NCBI GenBank assembly: GCA_016784265.1
Contig: JADHUZ010000074.1
Coordinates: 1-6,782, forward strand
Direction of reading: 5' to 3'
Length of the DNA stretch: 6,782 bases
Origin: Fidelibacterota bacterium
GTDB lineage: Bacteria; Fidelibacterota; BS150m-G59
The notes under the pieces were generated by a model, which was given only the letters and a program-made list of their open reading frames with translations, was not told the origin of the DNA and made no database searches. Position 1 is the first letter of the stretch. Every line of letters begins with the position of its first letter. This document shows, in pieces, positions 1-5,332 of the stretch. A program made the position numbers and the translations under genes.

Positions 1-262
1 CGTAAACAACCATGATTTTGTCGTTTTCCTGATGCTTATCACGAAATTGCAAAACAGCATTTCCGCTTCTATTCATAAAAGTCATCGGTTTGATGAGCAC
101 AACGTCGTCGTTTGATTTGGCTATCATAAAATCGCCCCAGCCGGGTTTGAATTCGATTCCCCAGCGAGTCGCCAATTCATCCAACACAGCAAATCCAAGA
201 TTGTGTCTTGTGTTTGCATAATAGTTCCCCGGATTTCCGAGTCCGAAAATAATTGATCGCAA
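1..262 (-). CDS. pth: Peptidyl-tRNA hydrolase, N-terminal 87 residues (cut by window edge)
   Basis: Pth cleaves the ester bond of peptidyl-tRNAs that drop off the ribosome and so recycles tRNA in the cytoplasm. The visible part begins MRSIIFGLGNPGNYYANTRH. It shows the family signature GLGNPG at 7-12, Asn10 and the catalytic His20 at exactly the positions of E. coli Pth, and the conserved PMTFMNRSG block at about 60-68. The catalytic Asp (residue 93 in E. coli) lies just beyond the window. The start is TTG at 262-260: the ctc stop codon TAA is in the same frame 9 nt upstream, so no earlier start is possible, and TTG puts Asn10 and His20 in register. No good Shine-Dalgarno is seen in the 9-nt gap, so translation may be coupled to ctc. 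The ctc-pth pairing is conserved in many bacteria. Identity is certain; the start is likely. Confidence 0.95.
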   Translation of the reverse strand, partial: MRSIIFGLGNPGNYYANTRHNLGFAVLDELATRWGIEFKPGWGDFMIAKSNDDVVLIKPMTFMNRSGNAVLQFRDKHQENDKIMVVY

Positions 263-271
263 AACAACGTC

Positions 272-916
272 TTATGACTTTGAATCTTCTTCGGTTTCTT
301 CAGATTCCTCACCCTCGACAGGTTCTTCGCCTTCTTCGAGTTCTTCCTCAACCTCAGGCTCTTCTTCTTCCTTCGGCGCGGAAATTGTCACAACGGCGTA
401 GTCTTCTGGCGTTATAAATTCAAATTTATCTGTTTTAACATCAGCAATTGTCAAAGTGTCACCCATTTCCATTTCGGAAACATCAATTCCAATATTCTCA
501 GGAATTTCGCCAGCTTTACAGGAAATAATTGCTACATGCAACAAATGATCCATAATCCCGCCCGTTCTTACGCCGGAAGCCTCGCCAATTAGTGAAATTG
601 GCACTTCAATTTGGATAATTTCGCCACGACGAACGCCCATAATATCAACATGTAAAACTTCTTCAGTTACCGGATGATATTGGATTTCACGAAAAACAAA
701 TCGTCTCGCGTCTTGGCTGCCAATAATAATATCGTTCAGTTTTGCGCCATGCAACAACAAATCTCGCAAATTGGCTTCATCTAATGATAAGGCTACAGCT
801 TTTTCTCCATGAGTGTAAAACACAGCCGGAACTTTCCCTTCATTTCGAATTTTGCGAGCATAATTCGATCCAGACTTCTCTCGAATTTCTGCATTTAAAA
901 CCATTCTGTCAGTCAT
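272..916 (-). CDS. ctc: Ribosomal protein bL25, long Ctc/TL5 form with acidic tail
   Basis: A 5S rRNA-binding protein of the large ribosomal subunit. At 214 aa it is the long Ctc (TL5) form, not the ~94-residue E. coli L25. Residues 1-93 or so form the 5S-binding domain, with the expected N-terminal stretch of REKSGSNYARKIRNEGKVPA at 12-31 and HPVTEEVLHVD at 81-91. Residues ~95-180 are the C-terminal beta domain typical of TL5 (GEASGVRTGG at 111-120). From 183 to 211 comes a highly acidic tail with 19 Glu in 29 residues, probably disordered. The ATG is preceded by AGGAGA at good spacing inside a 12-nt gap after prs, so this is the best translation start signal in the lower block. It sits between prs and pth as in many bacteria. 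In Bacillus Ctc is stress induced, but nothing here shows such control. Confidence 0.95.
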   Translation of the reverse strand: MTDRMVLNAEIREKSGSNYARKIRNEGKVPAVFYTHGEKAVALSLDEANLRDLLLHGAKLNDIIIGSQDARRFVFREIQYHPVTEEVLHVDIMGVRRGEIIQIEVPISLIGEASGVRTGGIMDHLLHVAIISCKAGEIPENIGIDVSEMEMGDTLTIADVKTDKFEFITPEDYAVVTISAPKEEEEPEVEEELEEGEEPVEGEESEETEEDSKS

Positions 917-928
917 TTTTTCTCCTAT

Positions 929-1882
929 TTAATCTATATCAAACAACGCACTAACGGATTCGTTATCGTGAATTCTTTTTATTGCTTCACCAAATTCATC
1001 AGCGACGGTTATTATTTCTAATTTATCAAATTTTTTCTCGTCAGACAGCGCAATGGTGTCTGTTACGATAATTCTGTCAATCGGCGAATCCACCAATCGC
1101 GAAACAGCCTCTCCGGAAAACAGCGGATGTGTGCAAGCGGCAACAATTGATTTCGCACCTTTTTCTTTTGCAAATTTTGCGGCGGCTGTCAAGGTTCCTG
1201 CGGTGTCAATCATATCGTCCACAATCAACACATCTTTTCCCTCAACAGAGCCGATAATTTCCACGATTTTTGCTTTGTTGTGCTCAGGGCGACGCTTATC
1301 CAATATCGCCAAATGTGCCCCAAAATGTTTTGCCCACGCACGAGCAACTTTCACACCACCAACATCAGGCGACAACATCACCAAATTTTCGGTGCTAATG
1401 GTTTTTGAAAGATGATTTACGAGTGCATTTTTTGCATACAAGTGATCCACAGGCACATCAAAAAATCCTTGAATTTGCGATGAGTGCAAATCCATTGTCA
1501 GTACGCGATTTGCGCCGGCTGTAACCAGCAAATCGGCCATCAATTTTGAACTAATCGGAACACGAGGCTGATCTTTTCTGTCTTGTCGAGCATAACCAAA
1601 ATATGGAATAACTGCAGTAATTCTATCAGCGGATGCTCGTTTTGCGGCATCAATTGTAATCATCAATTCGAGCCAGTATTTTCCATCTGCAATCGTAGGT
1701 TGCACCAAAAAAACATCAACGCCGCGGATGTTTTCATCGAATTTTATCCACAACTCGCCATCAGAAAATTTACGGACAGTCAATTTCCCCAAATCTAACC
1801 CAAGGTAATTTGCAATACCTTTTGCTAATTTTGGATTTGCTCGCCCAGAAAATATTTTTAAATTGTCTCTTCCGTTTGTCAT
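929..1882 (-). CDS. prs: Ribose-phosphate pyrophosphokinase (PRPP synthetase, class I)
   Basis: Makes 5-phosphoribosyl-1-pyrophosphate from ribose 5-phosphate and ATP, the precursor of purines, pyrimidines, His, Trp and NAD. The 317-aa product has the usual family length. Visible motifs are FSDGELWIKF at 39-48, the YARQDRK nucleotide-site segment at 97-103, the metal/ATP-site DLHSSQIQGFFD at 131-142, the LDKRRP loop at 194-199 and the PRPP-binding motif VLIVDDMIDTAGT at 218-230. The ATG at 1882 is chosen because MTNGRDNLKIFSG aligns with the start of known Prs proteins. The reading frame stays open upstream, but that part lies inside the tRNA-Gln gene. The ATG is only 4 nt beyond the tRNA 3' end, so there is no independent ribosome binding site; the only Shine-Dalgarno-like bases (GAG) belong to the tRNA acceptor stem. 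Function is certain, the start is very likely. Confidence 0.97.
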   Translation of the reverse strand: MTNGRDNLKIFSGRANPKLAKGIANYLGLDLGKLTVRKFSDGELWIKFDENIRGVDVFLVQPTIADGKYWLELMITIDAAKRASADRITAVIPYFGYARQDRKDQPRVPISSKLMADLLVTAGANRVLTMDLHSSQIQGFFDVPVDHLYAKNALVNHLSKTISTENLVMLSPDVGGVKVARAWAKHFGAHLAILDKRRPEHNKAKIVEIIGSVEGKDVLIVDDMIDTAGTLTAAAKFAKEKGAKSIVAACTHPLFSGEAVSRLVDSPIDRIIVTDTIALSDEKKFDKLEIITVADEFGEAIKRIHDNESVSALFDID

Positions 1883-1886
1883 TTTG

Positions 1887-1957
1887 CTCGGGGACAGGGA
1901 TTCGAACCCCAACTGCCTGGACCAAAACCAGGTGTCCTACCCTTAGACGATCCCCGA
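1887..1957 (-). tRNA. tRNA-Gln (anticodon UUG), 71 nt, CCA not encoded
   Basis: A full cloverleaf can be folded by eye. The acceptor stem is TCGGGGA/TCCCCGA, the D stem GTCT/GGAC, the anticodon stem CCTGG/CCAGG with loop TTTTGGT (anticodon TTG at 1925-1923), and the T arm has loop TTCGAAT. The T stem contains two G-U pairs. Discriminator base is G73, and the first pair is U1-A72, both known recognition features of tRNA-Gln for bacterial GlnRS; the second pair is C2-G71 rather than the G2-C71 of E. coli. Position 37 is G, giving G36-G37, a potential TrmD (m1G37) site. After G73 the sequence is CAAA then the prs ATG, so CCA must be added by a nucleotidyltransferase. The gene lies 9 nt after the ispE stop and 4 nt before prs, so it must be cut out of a polycistronic transcript unless it has its own promoter, which I do not see. 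Confidence 0.97.
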
Positions 1958-1966
1958 ATATTCAGA

Positions 1967-2827
1967 TTATTTAATTATTTGTGTCAGAAATGAAAAACTG
2001 GAAGAGTCCAATTTAGATAGCGCATTTTTTGCGGTTTCGTGATGATGAAAAACGCCGTAAACGGCGGAGCCAGAACCAGAAAGACTTGCATAAAATGCAC
2101 CACATTCTTTAAAGAGACTCTTGGTTTTTTCAATTTCCGAATAATTTTCAAATACCATCGGCTCGAAATCATTTTTTAGCGGTAGCAATTCTTTTTCCAC
2201 TAAATTCGAGCCTGTAAATTTACAAGGATGATAATTTACGGGCAAGTGTTTTTTATAGTCGCGAAATGCGTGCGCTGTTGAACAAAAAATTTCTGGAACA
2301 CAAACCACAAACCACCAATCTTCGTTAAACGAAATGTGCGATAATTTTTCGCCAATTCCTTTTCCGCGTTGAACGCCGCCGCGAATAAAAAACGGCACAT
2401 CCGCTCCGAGTTTTTTGCCCAACATTTCGAGCACTTTGTCCGAAAGCCCAACATTCCAAAGTTTATTCAATGCGCGCAAAGTTGCCGCCGCATTGCTCGA
2501 ACCACCACCCAAACCGGCACCAATCGGAATTTGTTTTTTCAGATGAATTGCATATTCCGATGTCACATTTTCAAACATCGACCGAAGCAAACGATATGCC
2601 TGTGTAATTAAATTTGTCTCATCAGCCGGAGCGCTGGATGTTGGATGTTGTATGCTGGATTCGACTGTGAATTTGTATTTTTCCGCCGGTGAAAATTCCA
2701 AAACATCACCCCAATCCAATTCGGCAAAAATTGTGTCCAAATTATGATAACCATCATCTCGCTTTTCTAAAATAGATAATCCCAAATTGATTTTTGCGTT
2801 GGATTTTTCGACAATCAAACCAGCCAC
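1967..2827 (-). CDS. ispE: 4-diphosphocytidyl-2-C-methyl-D-erythritol kinase
   Basis: Phosphorylates CDP-methylerythritol with ATP in the MEP (non-mevalonate) pathway to IPP and DMAPP. The 286-aa protein is a GHMP-superfamily kinase of normal length. Motif 1 is NAKINLGLSI at 10-19 with the active-site Lys12. The ATP-binding glycine-rich motif PIGAGLGGGSSNAAA is at 101-115. GADVPFF at 141-147 carries the catalytic Asp143, and motif 3 ASLSGSGSAVYG is at 247-258. The start is GTG at 2827, preceded by AAGG at a spacing of 5 nt; glnS ends 12 nt upstream. Residues ~57-66 (SSIQHPTSSA) form a Ser/Pro-rich surface-loop-like insert encoded by a heptamer tandem repeat, placed before the conserved ETNLI segment and away from the catalytic motifs. 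Followed after 9 nt by tRNA-Gln and then prs, a known conserved order. Confidence 0.97.
   Translation of the reverse strand: MAGLIVEKSNAKINLGLSILEKRDDGYHNLDTIFAELDWGDVLEFSPAEKYKFTVESSIQHPTSSAPADETNLITQAYRLLRSMFENVTSEYAIHLKKQIPIGAGLGGGSSNAAATLRALNKLWNVGLSDKVLEMLGKKLGADVPFFIRGGVQRGKGIGEKLSHISFNEDWWFVVCVPEIFCSTAHAFRDYKKHLPVNYHPCKFTGSNLVEKELLPLKNDFEPMVFENYSEIEKTKSLFKECGAFYASLSGSGSAVYGVFHHHETAKNALSKLDSSSFSFLTQIIK
2633..2660. repeat. Four-copy heptamer tandem repeat inside ispE
   Basis: On the plus strand the 28 bases divide into four 7-mers: GCTGGAT, GTTGGAT, GTTGTAT, GCTGGAT, consensus G(C/T)TG(G/T)AT. On the coding strand this gives the IQHPTSS-type peptide at about residues 57-66 of IspE. The unit is 7 nt, so one unit gained or lost would shift the frame; only multiples of three units are tolerated. 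It lies in a variable loop of the protein. The repeat is directly visible; its origin is unknown. Confidence 0.75.
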
Positions 2828-2839
2828 CTCAACCTTAAT

Positions 2840-4498
2840 CTAATTCTTATTCTTTTTCGCCCAACTATCGCGCAAACCGACACTACGATTGAACACAATT
2901 TTTTCAGCGGTCGAATCCTTGTCCACGCAAAAATAACCATTTCGCAAAAACTGAAAATTCTCACCAATTTCGGCATTTTTCAAACTCGGTTCGATTTTCC
3001 CGATAATCGTTGTCAGCGAATCTGGATTGATTGCATTGCGAAAATCATCTTCCGCATCCGGATTTTCGGCCGAAAAAAGACGATCGAACAGCCGAATTTC
3101 CGCATCAATCGCGTGCGAAATATCAACCCAATGAAGCGTGCCTTTGACTTTTCGTCCGTCATCACTCCAGCCGCCTTTTGTGGCAGGATCATACGAGCAA
3201 CGCAATTCGACAATTTCGCCATTTTCGTCTTTGATTGCATCGTTGCAAGTAATGTAATAGGCGTGTTTGAGTCGCACTTCGCGCCCGATTCCGAGCCGAA
3301 AAAACTTGCGTGGTGGATTTTCCATAAAATCAGCCCGCTCGATGTAAATTTCTTTGGAAAATGGAATTTTGCGCCCACCAGCCGATTCATCTTCTGGATT
3401 ATTTATTGCGTCCAATTCTTCGGTTTTTGTGTCGGGATAGTTTGTAATGACGACTTTCAGTGGGTCGAGAATTGCCATTCTGCGTTCGGTGCGTTTATTC
3501 AAATCTTCGCGCAAACAATGCTCCAAAAGCGCAATATCCGAAACACTATCGCGCTTTGCGATTCCCACGCGTTCGGCAAAATCGCGAATGGATTCTGGTG
3601 TAAATCCGCGTCGCCGCAAGCCAGAAATCGTCGGCATTCGAGGATCGTCCCAACCAAGCACAAATTTTTCGTCCACGAGTTGCTTCAATTTTCGCTTGCT
3701 CATCACGGTGTAATTCAAGCTCAGCCGTGCAAATTCGATTTGTTGCGGTCGATATGTTTCGAGTTCTGCCAAAAACCAATCGTAGAGCGGGCGATGATCT
3801 TCAAATTCCAAAGTGCAAAGCGAATGCGTGATGTTTTCAATCGAATCTTCCAATCCGTGTGCCCAATCATACATTGGATAAATACACCATTTATCACCGG
3901 TGTGTGGATGTTCGGCGTGTAAAATCCGATAAATCACCGGATCGCGCATATTCAAATTCGGATGTGCCATATCAATTTTTGCCCGCAAAACTTTTGAGCC
4001 ATCTGGAAAATCGCCGTTTTTCATCCGCTCGAACAAATCCAGATTTTCATCAATCGAACGCTCGCGAAATGGTGAATTTTCTCCCGACTCAGTCAATGTG
4101 CCGCGAGTTTTTCTGATTTCCTCACCAGACAAATCGCAAACATACGCTTTGCCTTTTTGAATCAAATCTACGGCAAAATCATACATTTGCTGAAAATAAT
4201 CAGAGGCATAACACAAATTATCCCACTCAAAACCGAGCCATTTCACATCCTCAATAATCGAATCAATGTATTCCTGCTCTTCTTTGGTAGGATTTGTGTC
4301 GTCGAACCGCAAATTACATTTTGCGCCGCTGTAATCTTCCGCGATGCCAAAACTCAGACAAATCGCCTTCGCGTGTCCGATGTGCAAATAGCCATTTGGC
4401 TCGGGCGGAAATCGCGTGTGCACACGATTGTCAAATTTTCCTGTTTTCAAATCTTCATCAATGATGTCTCTGATAAAGTTCGTCTTTTTTTCTGTCAT
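2840..4498 (-). CDS. glnS: Glutaminyl-tRNA synthetase (class I)
   Basis: Attaches glutamine directly to tRNA-Gln in an ATP-dependent reaction. At 552 aa it matches E. coli GlnRS (about 554 aa) along its whole length. The N-terminal catalytic Rossmann domain contains [16 protein letters not shown] at 29-44 with HIGH at 39-42, and [10 protein letters not shown] at 61-70, whose first Asp (66) corresponds to the residue that contacts the glutamine amide. YPMYDWAHG at 207-215 includes the Tyr equivalent to E. coli Tyr211, and [10 protein letters not shown] follows at 225-234. The KMSKS-type loop is VMSKRKL at 265-271. Residues ~340-552 are the two beta-barrel anticodon-binding domains. ATG at 4498 has AAGGA upstream at good spacing. 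It is the first gene of the lower block, after a 101-nt gap, and lies 0.9 kb from its cognate tRNA gene. No defect seen. Confidence 0.98.
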   Translation of the reverse strand: MTEKKTNFIRDIIDEDLKTGKFDNRVHTRFPPEPNGYLHIGHAKAICLSFGIAEDYSGAKCNLRFDDTNPTKEEQEYIDSIIEDVKWLGFEWDNLCYASDYFQQMYDFAVDLIQKGKAYVCDLSGEEIRKTRGTLTESGENSPFRERSIDENLDLFERMKNGDFPDGSKVLRAKIDMAHPNLNMRDPVIYRILHAEHPHTGDKWCIYPMYDWAHGLEDSIENITHSLCTLEFEDHRPLYDWFLAELETYRPQQIEFARLSLNYTVMSKRKLKQLVDEKFVLGWDDPRMPTISGLRRRGFTPESIRDFAERVGIAKRDSVSDIALLEHCLREDLNKRTERRMAILDPLKVVITNYPDTKTEELDAINNPEDESAGGRKIPFSKEIYIERADFMENPPRKFFRLGIGREVRLKHAYYITCNDAIKDENGEIVELRCSYDPATKGGWSDDGRKVKGTLHWVDISHAIDAEIRLFDRLFSAENPDAEDDFRNAINPDSLTTIIGKIEPSLKNAEIGENFQFLRNGYFCVDKDSTAEKIVFNRSVGLRDSWAKKNKN

Positions 4499-4546
4499 TT
4501 ATTTTCCTTTTTTAAAACCGCTAATTTTGCGAGTCGAAGAATTGCA

Positions 4547-4563
4547 TTGACCGATGAAGTCAA
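4547..4563. repeat. Short inverted repeat TTGAC-N7-GTCAA upstream of glnS
   Basis: A perfect 5-bp dyad with a 7-nt centre in the gap between the oxidoreductase gene and glnS, touching the downstream edge of a candidate -10 element. Its position would suit an operator or a small transcript hairpin, but a 5-bp arm can easily occur by chance and there is no T-tract, so it is not a terminator. Confidence 0.3.
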
Positions 4564-4589
4564 GTATACAAATCTTGTTTTCACCACAA
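4563..4589 (-). promoter_or_regulatory. Candidate sigma-70-type promoter for glnS and the genes after it
   Basis: In the 101-nt gap between the oxidoreductase stop and the glnS start the minus strand reads TTGTGG (4589-4584), a 15-nt spacer, and TATACT (4568-4563). The -10 matches consensus at 5 of 6 positions, while the -35 and its spacing are poor. A transcript from here would have a leader of roughly 55-60 nt. This is the only gap in the window large enough for a promoter of the glnS-ispE-tRNA-prs-ctc-pth block. The rest of the gap shows no terminator and no T-box features. Confidence 0.3.
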
Positions 4590-4599
4590 ATCACACGGA

Positions 4600-5160
4600 T
4601 TATTTCTTTGCCAAATTTTCCACTTTTTCCAGCCATTGTTTTCGTATGTTATTGTCGGATTGCTTCACCGAGCCGAACATCGTAATTTTTACAGGCTTGA
4701 TGCCACAAAATCCAAGTACATTTTTTTTCATAATACTTTGCCATGCATTGCCACACACGATTTTGTAATACCACGGTGGTGCGTCCATCGTCATAATCAA
4801 ATGAGCGGTTTTGCCAGTCAACAATTTTCGATAACCGCCTTTTTTTGTGTATTCAAATGCAAAATCAGACAAAAATGTGCGGTCAATAAATCCTTTGAGC
4901 AACGCAGGAGCCGCACCCCACCAATTTGGATAGACAAAAACGAGGTGATCTGCCCACAAAATCAATGCTTGGGCTTTGACAATATCAGATTCTTTTTTCA
5001 TGTTTCTGTCTGTTAAGATTGGGTCAAATTTCAATTCACCCAAATTCAGCATTTCGATTTCACTACCTGCCAGTTTTGCTGATTTGGCGTAAGTTTTCGC
5101 AATCGCGCCACAAAAACTATCGGTTCGATTATGCCCTAAAATGATGAGAGTTTTTTTCAT
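4600..5160 (-). CDS. Flavodoxin-fold NAD(P)H oxidoreductase / quinone reductase (NQO1/KefF-like)
   Basis: A 186-aa cytoplasmic flavoprotein of the flavodoxin-2 family (NQO1, KefF/MdaB, YwrO relatives), which use NAD(P)H and FMN or FAD to reduce quinones or other small acceptors by two electrons. Evidence: the N-terminal strand and flavin phosphate loop MKKTLIILGHNRTDSF; the flavin-contact motif YPNWWGAAPALLKGFIDR at 77-94, followed by FLSDFAFEY; and TMDAPPWYYK at 124-133, typical of the family. Length is normal (~180-200). The substrate cannot be told from sequence. ATG at 5160 overlaps the stop of the preceding small ORF (ATGA), and its AGGG ribosome binding site lies within that ORF, so the two are probably translated together. 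It is the one gene here with no clear tie to translation or precursor synthesis. A 101-nt gap follows before glnS. Confidence 0.9.
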   Translation of the reverse strand: MKKTLIILGHNRTDSFCGAIAKTYAKSAKLAGSEIEMLNLGELKFDPILTDRNMKKESDIVKAQALILWADHLVFVYPNWWGAAPALLKGFIDRTFLSDFAFEYTKKGGYRKLLTGKTAHLIMTMDAPPWYYKIVCGNAWQSIMKKNVLGFCGIKPVKITMFGSVKQSDNNIRKQWLEKVENLAKK

Positions 5161-5270
5161 TTCCCTGATTTTCTTCTATTGCAATTTTTACACAACATTT
5201 GGCAATTTTCCTCGTTTACAAAATCTCCGCTTTTTATAAATCCAATAATTTCTTTTAGTATTTGTTCCAT
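5157..5270 (-). CDS. Small cysteine-containing protein (37 aa), HNH-tail-like, function unknown
   Basis: An ORF too short for usual gene calling. It starts MEQILKEIIGFIKSGDF and ends NCQMLCKNCNRRKSGK. In its favour: an excellent Shine-Dalgarno (AGGAGGAGAAA directly before the ATG), an in-frame TAG 9 nt upstream that fixes the start, and a 4-nt ATGA overlap with the oxidoreductase gene. The C-terminal half has Cys at 23, 27 and 30 (C-x3-C-x2-C), followed by Asn-Arg-Arg-Lys. The segment LCKNCNRRKSGK resembles the end of HNH endonucleases, where a CxxC pair and N-R-K close the zinc-supported fold. The His residues and the first CxxC of a true HNH nuclease are absent, and the 62 nt upstream do not encode them in any frame. 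It may be a metal-binding small protein translated with the flavoprotein, a leader peptide, or a degraded HNH remnant. Function not known. Confidence 0.5.
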   Translation of the reverse strand: MEQILKEIIGFIKSGDFVNEENCQMLCKNCNRRKSGK

Positions 5271-5332
5271 TTTCTCCTCCTAATTTACCCTAAAATACCA
5301 AACATTAACTTTGAATTTTCATGGCAAAACCA

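Noticed and set aside
1882..1912. Longer prs with a start at 1912
   Set aside because: The extra ten residues would be encoded by the 3' half of tRNA-Gln and do not match the usual Prs N-terminus; the ATG at 1882 does.
3113..3922. A 269-codon open frame on the plus strand antisense to glnS, and other long plus-strand frames (e.g. 4157-4768, 1053-1415)
   Set aside because: They lie wholly or mostly opposite well-conserved genes, have no recognisable domains or ribosome binding sites, and their composition is what the codon bias of the real genes would produce on the other strand.
4499..4599. T-box leader controlling glnS
   Set aside because: The gap is only 101 nt and shows neither the conserved T-box sequence nor an antiterminator/terminator pair.
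5157..5270. Functional HNH endonuclease or radical SAM protein
   Set aside because: The 37-aa product lacks the HNH histidines and is far too short for either fold; the cysteine spacing alone is not enough.
5271..5332. Terminator or promoter between gltX and the small ORF
   Set aside because: The only hairpin found (ATGG/CCAT) has 4 bp and no T-run, and no convincing -35/-10 pair is present; the gap holds mainly the ribosome binding site of the small ORF.
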